From positions 124,001 to 188,000 of the forward strand of contig LLCB01000045.1 in the NCBI GenBank assembly GCA_001414345.1: a DNA stretch of 64,000 nt. The letters run 5' to 3'. The position numbers were made by a program, and so were the translations under genes. Below are positions 1-11,698 of the stretch, piece by piece (positions within the stretch are counted from its first letter, which is position 1; each line of letters opens with the position of its first letter). This DNA comes from Hymenoscyphus infarciens. Lineage: Eukaryota > Ascomycota > Leotiomycetes > Helotiales > Helotiaceae. Below the pieces are notes generated by a model. That model did no database searches, was not told where the DNA came from, and worked only from the letters and a program-made list of their open reading frames with translations.

Positions 1-887
1 GTCTATCTTTTATAAATATTCTCTATTACTTATATATAAGTAATATACTATTATTTAAAAGTTTAATTTTCTCTATAATCTTACTTTTAGCTAGTTAAAG
101 TCTCTTTAATAGGTTTTTAGATTACTAATAGATTAATTATAGTTAAGAAGAGAGGTTATTAAAAGTAATATTTAGTAACTAGAAGAGATCTAAAGTAAGA
201 TATAATAGAGAAGAAAGGTTATTAGATAATTAGAAGAGAGAAGTTAAGATATATTTATTACTTAATAAGTGTTTATAGACGTCTTCTATTATTACTTCTA
301 ACTTAGTAATCTTATTCTAACTTTCCTATATTTTAGGTCTTTCTTAGTTTTTAGCTTTTAAAGCTTAAACTATATCTTATATCTTATTTATATTAGAGAA
401 GTCTCTTTTATCTTTCTAGGATTAAAGAGCTAAGCTCTTTCTCTTATTATTATAAGATCTTTTATTCTTAGAAGTATAAGTATAAGTTATAGACCTTTTA
501 GTAGATACTTAACTATTCTCTAATAGAGAGCTCTACGCTAAGAAGCAGAGCTTAGAAGAGATCTAGAGTCGCTTCTAGTTTAGATATATTAATATCTATA
601 AAGAGAGATTAAGAGAGTAATTTAAGAGTCTTCTAGTAACTTATATAATATTAACTATCTAAATTATATATAGTATTTCTTATATAAAGAGAGTTATTAG
701 AAACCTTAGAGACACTTAGTATATTCTATTCTCTTTAATATATTAAGAATATGATTTTACTAGCTATTTAATAAATACTAAACTCTAATATTACTAGTTA
801 TCTATAAAGTCTCTAGAATTATAGCTATTTAAAATGTTATTATAACTAGAGTCTAATTCTAGCTTAAATAGAGTTAGATATAATAAC

Positions 888-1289
888 TATAATAGTATGA
901 AATATATACTACTATAGAAGAGATATATAGAAGTACGTTCGAAGCAGAATAATATACGTAGAGACTAGGCTCTAATATAGAGGAAAAGGCTAAACTAGGC
1001 TTTTTCTAACTCTAGGAGAGTAGGCAGCTATATATAAGAGATTAGATAGTACTAAAAGGTCTAAAACCGAATAATAATATACGTCGGCTAATACTAAAGC
1101 CTGAACTCTACGAAGTCTATCTAAAAGTTAGTCTATCTAAAAGTCTAGACAGACGTATAAACGTACGTAATCTTTCTAAATTAGATAATATAAAACAATA
1201 TAGCTGAAAGCTAAATATACTATAGCTGAACCTTATATATAGCGAGTACTTCTAGCTATTTAGAATAGCCTAGGTAATAGGCTATTATA
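888..1289 (-). repeat. Solo LTR with 5-bp target duplication ATAAC
   Basis: The reverse complement of this segment aligns along its length with the two LTRs at 36983-37368 and 39762-40147. It starts TATAATAG and ends CTATTATA, which would be TGTAATAG...CTATTACA before RIP. It is flanked on both sides by ATAAC (883-887 and 1290-1294), the exact 5-bp duplication expected of an LTR insertion. No internal region remains, so it is a solo LTR, probably left by LTR-LTR recombination. It is 402 bp rather than 386 bp because of a 16-bp internal duplication around CTATCTAAAAGTTAGT. Confidence 0.85.
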
Positions 1290-1351
1290 ATAACGTCTTA
1301 AGTAAAATATTATTTAAGCTATCTCTAGTAAAGAAGAATTTAGTCTTTTTA

Positions 1352-1736
1352 TATAATAATATAAAATATATATAACTATTAAAGAGGTATATAGAAGTGT
1401 ATTTAAAAGAATAATCTATATAGATATTAGATACTAATATAAAAGAAAAGACTAAATTAGTCTTCTCTTATTTTAAATAAGAGTATCTATATAAAAGATA
1501 CTACTAAGGTCTAATAATAATAATAACTAAGTTCTATCTAATATAGCTAATACTAAGTAATAAGAGCTAAAAAGCTAAATATATAATATCTAAACCTTAA
1601 TCTCTTCTATATATAAATATTAGATATTATTACCTTTAATATCTTTAGTTATATAAGTATTAGTAATTCGTAAACTTAGTATAGAAGTATCGGCTATTTC
1701 ACGAATACTAGTAATTTAGAATAGTAGGCTATTCTA
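1352..1736 (-). repeat. Older 5' LTR (reverse orientation), diverged
   Basis: The reverse complement ends in TATTATTATA followed by TAAAAAGACTAAATTCTTC. This matches the end of the LTR at 36983-37368, which is followed by TAAAAAGGCTAAACTCTTC. The outer end reads TAGAATAGCC, one mismatch from the TATAATAGCC start of the other LTRs. Length is 385 bp against 386 bp for the intact copies. The middle is strongly diverged, so the outer boundary is less certain than the inner one. Confidence 0.6.
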
Positions 1737-2973
1737 ACTATTAGATTAAGAATTATATTATTATAAGCTTTTATTACTAATTTAATTACTTATATAGAAA
1801 AAGAGTCTTTACTTAGAAGTATAAGTTTCTTTCTAGATATAGTAGTTATAAAGTCTAGAGATATTATTATTAATTAATTTAAAGAAGTCACCAATGACTA
1901 ACGATATTAACTCCATAAAGCCGATCAGACGGCGTGCTATTAAAAACCAACTTCCTAAGATCCTGTCCTAAGAAACATCCAACGTCAAGAAACGAAGCTC
2001 CATCCTTGAGTCGAGAGGTTATTTCTGGGTATATAGGAAGGAGGGAGACAGTTAGTTGGAGGAAGTTTCCTAAGCCGGTGTATGGATAAGGTTGGATGGT
2101 CTAGGCTTTATCACGCTATTAGCGTGTTAGTCTGGTGTTGGACTGATTGTTAGTATCTTACGATTTCATGGATATGTCCTAGGACCTCATCGGCTAGGAC
2201 TTTTGCATATTCTTCGAGCAAACGACGGCTCTAGTGGTTCAATCAGTGTGTCGAGCGTTTAGAGGATACCGGAGTTATACGACTGACCTCCGGTGTCACT
2301 CTTTCTTTGAGATCGTCAAGGTACTACGCGAGTTTCTTGCTTGGGGCAATGTCTTTCACGGGATCAGAATTCACCATTATGAGAGCCAAATGAACACTGA
2401 TTTCTAAAGGTTGTAGCGGAGAAAGTTACGTGAGGAAACAAAGTTGTGTGGTGGGTAGTCGAGTGAAGGTGAATTGGCTGCCTTATACCTGGCTTTCTGC
2501 GATTCACCTCGCTTATTGGATTTATCCGCTGTAGGATCGTCACTATTAGTCATTTTGTTCCTGTTGGTTGCAACGAGCATTTGATAACATGCACACTATT
2601 TCAGCTACTCTTACCTATAGCAGAGTCTGAATATCTGAAACCACTAACCAACATCTCCACGCCGCAAAATCCACAACTAATTATAAATAGGCGTTACTTT
2701 GACATTTGGCATGCATCGATACATTCCAAATACGGCAAATATTCCCAAAAATCCCAGACACGTCAGTGACCTTTTCAACGAGATCCCCCAGTAAGCAGCC
2801 CTTCAAAAGTTCCAATACTAGCCCTCCTCACCCAACGTAACGAGAATGAAATCAAAAGTCTTGCCCGTCATTTCTCTGAACAGCTTTCCCGAGCTCATTA
2901 CTAAGACAAATTTCGCTCATTCAGTATTTGTCAATAACAGGGGGACACTTCCTGTCCTGGTCTTCTTCAAACT
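1737..2973. other. Intergenic: AT-rich edge, then unique sequence
   Basis: Bases 1737 to about 1885 continue the AT-rich RIP composition. From about 1890 the sequence becomes balanced in base use. I see no convincing coding region in the balanced part; its short open frames match nothing I recognise. Confidence 0.5.
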
Positions 2974-4273
2974 CTAGAGTTCAGTATTGTCTCCCTTCAG
3001 TGCAGTATCATCATAACCGTCTCGCTTAACGCTCCTGCTCCTAGAGCTAAGTGACAGGGCAGATCGGATGCTCCCAATGATACTTTCTGGAGATTGACCA
3101 TGTAAAAGTGGACGAAGAGTAGAGAGACAGGCACCAGTGATTACTGCTCCTGTTTCGACTAAGCTCCAGACAGCATTATTCGTATTAGCAGCTTAAAATC
3201 CGTCAAAAAGTATTCTGTGAATAGGCATTGGGTGTTGCTACATACCAAGGAGGTCACGGCCACCAAGTGTTGTTCCTTGAAAGTTAGCTTCTCAGTGAAC
3301 TGTTCCACGGAGGTTCAATAAGACTCACCGAGTTCGAATATCGAAGTGATCGCAAGCCTCACAAGACCAGCGGCAGTTGATCTGACACCAATAGTATCCG
3401 CTTTCCAAAAGGCTTCTGGGAATTAAATTGAAATGAAATTTCTTACCTACAAGAGTCCCAGCGCGAAAACAGCGAAGAGGCCGAGTTTCTGGGTTTTAGT
3501 CACGTGGAGCCTCCAAATCATTGGAATTGGCAGGGCCAAAACAATAATATCGGTCAACACGTCCGTTGCACAAAAGGAAACCACTTCTATAGAGGTTTTG
3601 TCGCAATTTTTAGCTATTTCTTTTCCGCTCGTCCACCAGGCTGAGAAATGTGTACCGCATTGAGCCAGGCCTGCAATTCCGAAGGAGACAGACCATAATA
3701 CTATTGTCGCAGCTACAATCAGTGATATAATATTGAACCTTTTTTCGATTTGAGATAGCCGTCTGTATAAGAGCACCACACTCAATTTAATTATCCCGAG
3801 GGCAAAAGCTTGAATAACGTTTATCCAGAGAATATACTATTTGACGGGTAGGTTAGCCAGACTACCATTATAGAAGGAAATGATTCAAGTACCCTAACTT
3901 GATGTTTCTCCCTCTGAGTTATAATATTCTCCCTAGTTTCTTAGTCGATTAAAGTATGATATCCGAAGGAGTAATTGGATGCACCTGGTTTCGGACTAGA
4001 ATAATGTTATCATGAGAATCTCTTCACTTTACCGACAAGCATTGTTCCCGCAAGCGCCCACATCAACATCTACACTCAAGTCAGTAACTTAAATTCTGGA
4101 AAGAAGCAATGGCGCTTCCTCACCAAGCCAAAAAGAATCGTCCAGTCATCTCCGCCAAGTTTTGTTTTTCGGAGCAGTCTTATGTGGAATCGTGCGAGAG
4201 TCGCGACAATAGGCTTAAAAATTGTGACAAAAAATGTCCCAGCTGGGCCAGGTCCTTGTGGAAGCGACGACAT
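2974..4273 (-). CDS. Rhodopsin-domain integral membrane protein (fungal PTH11-like class)
   Basis: Seven exons join in phase: 4273-4124, 4069-4033, 3939-3893, 3836-3451, 3381-3329, 3275-3246, 3191-2974, giving 306 residues. The product looks like the fungal rhodopsin-domain family (seven membrane spans), not an opsin. Family landmarks in order are LGGDDWTILFGL (39-50), LGIIKLSVVLLYRRL, CGTHFSAWW, a D-x3-D-x6-LPIP stretch ending LALPIPMIW, then AVWSLVETGAVITGACLSTL before a short Ser/Arg-rich tail. Every junction keeps phase with gt...ag introns of 54-93 bp, so the gene looks intact although it lies between two RIP islands. Exons 2 and 6 are only 37 and 30 nt. The start at 4273 is the first ATG before the first membrane span. 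Ligand and role are unknown; relatives include candidate fungal receptors. Confidence 0.75.
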
Positions 4274-4967
4274 TGCGGTTTGGGACCTAGAAGACAAATT
4301 CAACAAACTATGATGGAAGTCTTCCGGAAATCAAAAGCTTGCTACAAATTTCTAGACCTGGGTGCTGTCTAGTACTTATTTCAATCTTGGAACCCTGACA
4401 GGGTTTTAATTTAATCGTGGTGGGCAACAATTACTTCGCCCGGAAGGATTACCTTGCATTACCAATTGCTGAAGCAAGTGAAGTAAACCGCAATTGACTC
4501 CTCTAAGGGGGTCCTCTGGCACGGCCTTCTTATAAAAAGTACAGGAGCATCTTGTTTTTAGCCAATGGCTGGGACACTTAACAAAAGAACACCACTATAG
4601 ATCATTGATCATACTATTTTTAATTAAAAGTTTCTAAAAACTAGGGAAACCTCCGGAGAAATTCTGGACCACGTTGGAATCAACTGCTTTTGCAAAAGCT
4701 CTTCAAGTGCAGGAAATTATTAGGCGCACGATAGTTTTTTTTTTTTTTGTTCAAATAGTCTATTAAGCTGCCTGGATAGTTGGTTAGTTGGAGTGGGGTG
4801 GGCGCATGCCTGAAAATTTATGCAAGTGCCCACCAACATTGAACTGCATAGAATAAGGCCTCGTAGTAAATTGCAATTACGTAGATAAGGATTCCATATG
4901 CATCCAGCACAATTTCCCAGCCTCTTGGCGCTACGTGGATATTTTCCTTTAGTCTAGGTAAACTCCG
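4274..4967. other. Intergenic region upstream of the rhodopsin-domain gene
   Basis: Balanced base composition with a run of T at about 4735-4749 and no gene that I can see. It probably holds the promoter of the minus-strand gene at 2974-4273. Its last bases, 4953-4967 (CTAGGTAAACTCCGC), recur almost exactly at 11373-11387, at the other edge of the AT-rich block. Confidence 0.5.
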
Positions 4968-7900
4968 CTATTTTTACTTATAAGTATATAATAAGCAACC
5001 TTAGTTATAAACAACTTATCTACTAAATGAAAGATATATAATTACTACTAGAACAAGGTCTATACTTAATTTTAGTATTTTATTTACCTATTATTTAATA
5101 ATATATTAATAACGATTTACTTAGCTTCTTCTATTAGAACTCTAGAATCTCTAGAATAGGAAATTTAAAACGCTATATATATTAGTACTAACACTTGTAT
5201 ATATTTCTCTAGGAACTCTCTTACTTAATATATTTTATACTATAGAAATTAGTTATAATAAACTACTTTTCCTATTACTTATATCTCTATAACTATTCTA
5301 GAAAAGAGAGAAATTTTTAGAACTCGGAGACTAGTCTAAAAACTACTATTTTATTACTTAATTTTTTTAATACTATAACTTAATCTTCAAAAGCTAAAGT
5401 AATAGAGCTAATAATTATATATTACTCTCTAATCTTATTAGAGTTATTTTCTCTATATTATTATTTATAACGTTCTTAGTATATAATTTAAATAGGAAAT
5501 CGCTAGTCTACGAGTTCTAATCTTTAGTTATTATTATTATTATTATTCTTACGCTACGTAGGCCGTAGGCCGAGCTCTAAGAGTAAGTAGTATATCTTCT
5601 GTTCTAGTTTATATAGCTTTTTAGCTTATTCTTCTTTACCTTTTAAGCTTCCTTATAAGTATAATTCTTCTTTTCTTTAGTTCTTACTACTATCTATTTA
5701 AAGCTTATCTCTTCGACTTAGTAATATAGTAGAGGGGTGTAGTAGGTTAGTATATTTAACTTACTAAGGTGTATATTAGTAGTATAAGAGGTATATTTAC
5801 TTCTAGAATTATTAGAGCCGAGGTCTTATCTTCTAGCGTACCTTAGCTTTCTCCTCCTATTTCTCTCTTTCTTTTACCTCTTCCTTACTCTTCTCTCTCT
5901 TCTTAAGTAATTCTAGCGCTAGTCTATACTCTTAGAGTCTCCCTAGTCTAAGTAGCTAAGTAGTTACTCTTAGTACTAGTTTCCTATCTACTAGTACCCT
6001 TCTTAGCTCTTATAGATCTCTAATCCTCTTCTCTAAAGCTCTTATAAGCGTGTCTCTTTCTTATAGAATGTCCTAGTAAAATAGGACTAGGTGTCCTACT
6101 ATCTTTCTACTACCTATATAAATATACTATAGTATAACCTAGTTTAGTACTCTTCTTATAAAGAGGAAGGCGTTTAGTCCTATTACTCTTATTTATACTT
6201 AGATAAGTAGTAAGCTCTTTATTTTAGTAAGCCTCTTATAGACCTTTTATAGCTTCTACTTATCTAGGTTTACTTTGTTTAACGCTTCTATATATTATAT
6301 TAGGTTCCTTTCTTAAGTTCTTCTCTTTTAAGTCTCTAAGTAGTTCTTTTATTCTATAAGTATAGCGTTATACTTAAATCCTACTCCTTCTACTCCCTAC
6401 TCTCCTTCCTACTTCTACCTTACTTTCTATAAGTATAGTATTACTTTCTCTACCTTTGTTAGTCTACTCCTTCTTTTCCTTTTTAGTTATATTACTATAT
6501 ATCTATAAGTATTCTAGATTAGTTCTTCTAGCTTAGACCTTTAGAACTTTCTCTTAAAAGCAGCTACTTATAGGTTAAGATATAAGTCGATTAGTATATA
6601 GTCTACTTTAACTTCTAAGTTCTAAACTAAGATAGCTTTATATACTCTTATTACTACTTATAGGTATCCTAATTATTATATAAGGAAGCTTCTTACTATT
6701 CCCTTTACATTCCCTCCTTTTAGTATAGTATAGTACTACGCCGACGCTCTATATACTATTATACTCCTTATTACTACTATATATATCTACCTTACTTAGT
6801 AGTAGTCTACATCTTACGTTTTTCTAGTAAGCCTTATAAGTATAAAGGTCTATATTATAAGCTTCTTCTAGACTCTTTTTTAATATATCTTCTAGTTTAA
6901 TTTCTTATTAAGCTCTACTTCTAAGAACCTTATATATTTAACTAGTATAAGCCTTATCTCTCTAAACTAGACCGTCTCTTTCTATAGTACTCTTATTCTT
7001 ATAAAGTATATAAGCACCGTCTTCTTTAAGCTAAAAGCTATCTCTTACTTATTTACCTACTTATTATATACTTTCTAAGCTATCTTAAGTATCTTATAGT
7101 TTATTACTATACTTTTTAATATTATAAATAGATTTATATTATTTATAAAGCCTACTATAATAAGCTTATTAATTCTTACTAGGTCTTTATATAGTGTTAA
7201 GGTAAAGAGGATAAATAGTATTAGTAATAGTACTAATCCTTATAAGATACTTTATTTAAGGTCTCTTTTATCTACTAATCGTCTATTAAAGAATAGTATA
7301 GCCTTTTATCTAGAGAGGAAGCTCTTTATCTATATTACTACCTACTATAGAACCTCCTTCTCTTTTAATATATAAAGTAGCTATGTATAGTCTACTTAGT
7401 TAAAAGCTTCTACTATATCTAGTTAAGCTAGAGATATATAGCTCTTATTTTCTTATACTATATATACACCTTCTATTACTATTCTAATTACTAGCTCTAT
7501 ATTTTAGTACTTCTAGTTACCTATTTATAGCCCTAGTAGTATTACTATTTCCTCTATAAGCTATATAAGCCTTTATACTATTACTTTTTTAAGGATCTTA
7601 CCTATAGTTAAGAGTAGTACTATTAGCTAGTAGGCCTCTACCTTACTCTACTTCTTAGTTATTTTACCTAGTTTTCTTAGTACTACTACCTTTATATAGT
7701 AGAAGTAAGATAAGAAGTATTATAAGTAGAAGCTCGCTTTTACTATTATAATAAGTACTTTATAAAGCGGTTTATTATAAGCTTTTAGAAAGCTATTTAC
7801 TAGTATATTAAATCTTAGCGCTTTCTATAATATTAATCTTATAGCTATCTTAATATACTTCTTAGTTATATATTAGCTTACTAAGTACCTTCTAAAGAAG

Positions 7901-10900
7901 CTCTTAGTATTCTAGTCTCTATTAGGAATACTTAAGTAGTTAGCTATTAACTCTAGGAAGAACTTTTCTATAAAGATATAGGCCTTCTCCTAGTAGGTCT
8001 TATCTTTTATTCTATTAAGTAACGTAAGTATTAGTAGTACTAGTACTTCTAGTCTTATATATCTTTTAAGACGTATCTACTTCTTAAGTATTTAGAGTTT
8101 CCTTTTATCCTTTACTACCTCTATTAGTACCTCTCTCTAGCTCTTTATCTTCGCCTTTCTACTAACTATTTAGAGTTCTTAAAGAGCGTTATTAAGCTAC
8201 TATCTTAAGCTCTCTATTTAGTACTCCTTCTAGGTCCTTTTATATCTCTTTACCTTCTTTAACACTTCTTTAACCTCTATGTTCTACTAAGGCTATACCC
8301 TCCCTTTATCTAGCTTCTAGAGTAGCGTTAAAGCCTTTACTATCTTTTAAAGGTCTTCTATAAGTCTCTATACTACCCTCTTAAGTTCTTATATATTTTA
8401 GATTATAAGTGTTTCTAAGTAAGAGGCTTCTACTTTAACTAGGATCTCGTCTATTAGTCTCTAGCTAAATCTAGGCACCTATAGTACCTTTCCCTCTTCT
8501 TCTACTTTTATTATAAGAAGTTAAGCTATATAGTCTAATCTTAGTAGGTTTAAAGACCTTTACTAAGTCGTTATATTCTTAGTAGAGAAGATAAGGTTAA
8601 TTATAAAGTTATAAGAGCCCTCTCTTTTCTATATAGCTTTACTATAAAGTATGTCCCTCTTTAGTATCTATAGTATAGCGAGTTTAAGAATAAGGTCTAC
8701 GTTTCTATTATATCTCCTATATATATCTTATAAGAGGTAGTAAGTATTTAGGTTACCTATTATAAGTACTCTTCTTAGTCTTACTTACTAAAGTATATCT
8801 TTAATTAGTATCCGCTCTATTTATAGGTTATAGACTAAGTAGACTATTATCTTATCTACTCCCTCCTCTATTATTATACTTACTTAGTTCTTACCTATAG
8901 TATATATCTAGCTTACTTTTAGGTATCTTTTATATATAAAGAGTACTACTACCTTATTTAACTAGATTATATTATATCTTAAGCTTAAGAAGTAGCTAAA
9001 GGAGTTCCTTATACTATTCTATATTAGTTTTTAGATTACTAATATATTATATTCCTTCTTATAATTTAGAGCTATATTAAGGGCTTCTAGTATCTTCTTT
9101 ATATTCTAGTATAATACTATTATACTTATAGTAGTTTTATAAGTAAGGTTTAGGTTACTTCTATTTCTTCTCTATTTAGATCTCTTATTATACTAAGAGA
9201 GCTCCTTAGCCTCTCTAAGAACTAGGTTAGGTTACTACTATTTATATATCCTACTTTATTTATATCTATTAGCCTCTTTAGTATAGATCCTTATCTCTAC
9301 CTCTTTCTTAAGCTTTATAAGCTCTCTTTCTAGCTAAAGGTAAATAGGTAAGGTATCTCTACCTTACCCTCCTTTAAGAGTCTTTATAGGTTTATAAACA
9401 TAGTTATTCTATTAAGATATTATTCTCTTACTTACTTATAATATTACTCCTTTATATAGTACTTCTTTATAAATACTAGGTATTCTCCTTTATAATTCTT
9501 ATACTTTATTAGATATTCTTTTAAGTCCTTCTTACTAAGATACTCTTCCTTACTCTCTTTATATTTCTTATATATATATTAGATATATCTCTTATCTTAT
9601 TTATAAAAGCGTACTATATACCTCTACTTTTAGTACTTATAGCACCTCTATACTACTACCTCTAAGGCATATCTTTTATATAAGAAGTATTATATCTCTT
9701 ATAATATTCCTCTTATATATAGCCTCCTTACTTCTTCTATTATTACTACTTTAAGAATATAGTTCTTTTAAGCTAGTCTCTCTTATTTTTAACGCTCTCT
9801 ACGTCTATTTCTTTATTATATAATCTTTAGTATCCTTATACTAGAGGCTTAAGAGATACTTTATAGTATACTTCTTATCTTATTCTTAAGTATATTTATT
9901 AGAGCTCTTTTTATAAGTACTATTAGTATTCTTACTACTACTACTATTCCTTATCTAAATGCCTTCTTTACCTAGCTATCGTCTTATACGTGTCCTACTT
10001 ACTTCTCTTCTTTAAACCTTATTATAATATCTCTACTCTAGAGCTTTTAAGCTACTATTACTCTTATCTTATATCTATCTATATTTATAGCTCTAATTAC
10101 CTCTTTTAGTAATAGCTTATCCTTCCCTTTATCTATTCCTATTACTTAGACTATAATCTCTCTTATATATTTAGCTAGTACTATATATTCCCTTTATAGT
10201 ATAGTTACTACCTCTCCCTATAGTCCCCTAGTTCTAGCTCTCTCTACCTACGTTAGGCTACGCTCCTTTATTCCTTCTATTCTCTTAACTATAATAGTAA
10301 GCTCCTCTCTTAGAATTCTATATGTAATTATATTATCCTCTCTCTTCCTAGTTCTCTTATACTTAAGTACTTTTCCTACTACTTTAATAATTACTTTAAT
10401 ACCCCTCTTCTCTATTACTAAGTTAAGTATTATTTAGATTAGGCTCTTCTCTATTATATTTACATAGTCTAATACTTTCTTCTATCCTCTTATACTCTAC
10501 TCTTCTTAGTTTATTATACTATCTTCGTTAGTTACTAATACTCTAGAGAGGGGAATAGAGGCTCTTTATAAGCCTCTCTTTTTCCTACTACTACTACTAC
10601 TATAATTATTTAGTATAATTATAGAGTACTTTAGTCTCTTTCTAGACTGTCTAATAATCGTCTAAACGTATTTTAAGGCTTTTAAGGTTACTTTGTTAAT
10701 TCCAAAAAAGTTTTTTCTTCTTTAGTTTTAATATATTAAGTTAAACTATTAATATCTTAATAACTATTCTTTTAATTAAATCTCTTTTAAAAAGTACTAG
10801 ATAAATATCTACTTTACTTATTGTCGGTATAACTCAAGAGTAAGTAACTGCTCGGGATAGCACACGTGGGAACACGTGACCTTCTCGCTTAAGAGCTACT

Positions 10901-11372
10901 TAAGTAGATATCGTAGCTAGCTTTACTCGGTATATACGAACGATAATATAACTCTTTTTATATCGCTTTTATAACTATAAGTTATACTAACACTTATTAA
11001 AAGTCTTTCTATTTATATTTACTAGCTAATATATAGATATATCTTATAGTATAAAAAATTGTTAAAAACTTTAAAACTAAACTTAGTTTTTATACTTTTT
11101 TAGTTTTCTTAGTATATATTAATAATAAAACCTTTTTTTAAAAATCTAGTTTAATAAAAGTTTAAATTAAATAAGAGTTATCTATTTATAAACTTATTTT
11201 TTTAATAGTACTTAAATTACTATACTATTATTAATCTTAGAAATTATTACTATATAAGAAAAGAGTTTACTTCTTACTCTATTCTATTTTACTATAGAAT
11301 AATACTCTAAAGCTAATATATACTAAATTTATACTTAATACTAAAGCTATTACTATAAGCTCTTAGACGCTC
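4968..11372 (-). mobile_element. RIP-degraded Tad/I-clade-like LINE retrotransposon
   Basis: On the minus strand, stop-riddled frames retain LINE hallmarks in the expected order. Near 9609-9643 there is a zinc-knuckle relic, C-Y-K-Y-stop-K. At about 8722-8780 an endonuclease relic reads IIGNLNTYYLL, resembling the family pattern GDFNxHHxLW. At about 7381-7440 a reverse-transcriptase relic reads LDIVEAFN. At 7121-7153 GFINNINLFI resembles the YxDD box GFVDDINLF. Stops are TAA/TAG at positions where CAA, CAG or TGG are expected, and D codons have become N, the C-to-T changes typical of RIP. A (TAA)n-like tract at about 5526-5550 could be the 3' tail or an internal microsatellite, so the exact 3' end is open. 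The 6.4 kb span suits a full-length Tad-like element. Confidence 0.75.
5526..5552 (-). repeat. (TAA)n tract, possible LINE 3' tail
   Basis: The plus strand reads a TTA repeat, so the minus strand carries a run of AATAAT units directly after a GC-richer stretch containing GGCCTACGGCCTACGTAGCG. Simple A-rich tails of this kind end many LINEs, and this lies downstream of the reverse-transcriptase relic on the same strand. Confidence 0.45.
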
Positions 11373-11470
11373 TAGCTAAACTCCGCCCACCCCTGCCCGC
11401 CCTATATCATCCCTCACTTTCATTAGTCCGTTTTCCTAGGCGGGTGGAGTTAGCTAAAAGAGCGTCTAAG
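11362..11470. repeat. Small hairpin element with ~31-bp inverted arms
   Basis: The left arm (11362-11392) begins CTTAGACGCTCTAGCTAAAC. The reverse complement of the right arm (11440-11470) begins CTTAGACGCTCTTTTAGCTA. They match over the full arm with a 3-bp gap and a few C/T or G/A differences, around a loop of about 47 bp. This could be a miniature transposable element or terminal sequence of the adjacent AT-rich element. No clear target duplication is visible. Confidence 0.6.
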
Positions 11471-11698
11471 AAACTAAGATAACCAGTGGTAAACTGCTGC
11501 AATATTCTAGATCACGTGATCTCCAACCAGTCGAAACGGCATTGATTTCCTTTGGAACTTCGGAGTGACACAAGCTCTCATAAGTACAGTGCGCATTCTA
11601 TTACAATCTTCTTGCTCGAATTATGGATTTGGTGAAAAATATGATGAGATTTTAACACGTTCTAATTCCACCTCTAATGAAAACCCGGGGCTTAGGAG
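11471..11698. other. Short unique spacer between hairpin and MITE
   Basis: Balanced-composition DNA with no recognisable gene or signal. It separates the 109-bp hairpin from the 439-bp MITE. Confidence 0.4.

Larger units (their letters stand above)
1..1736 (-). mobile_element. RIP-degraded LTR retrotransposon, truncated by the window edge
   Basis: This AT-rich stretch reads as an LTR element in reverse orientation. Its 5' LTR lies at about 1352-1736 and its internal region continues leftwards to base 1. The reverse complement of roughly 600-880 resembles the internal region of the element at 36983-40147; for example both carry a close match around ATAGCTAGTAAAATCATATT. The reading frames are broken by TAA/TAG stops, as expected after RIP. 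A younger solo LTR (888-1289) interrupts the internal region only 62 bp from the old LTR. The far end and its target duplication lie outside the window. Confidence 0.75.
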
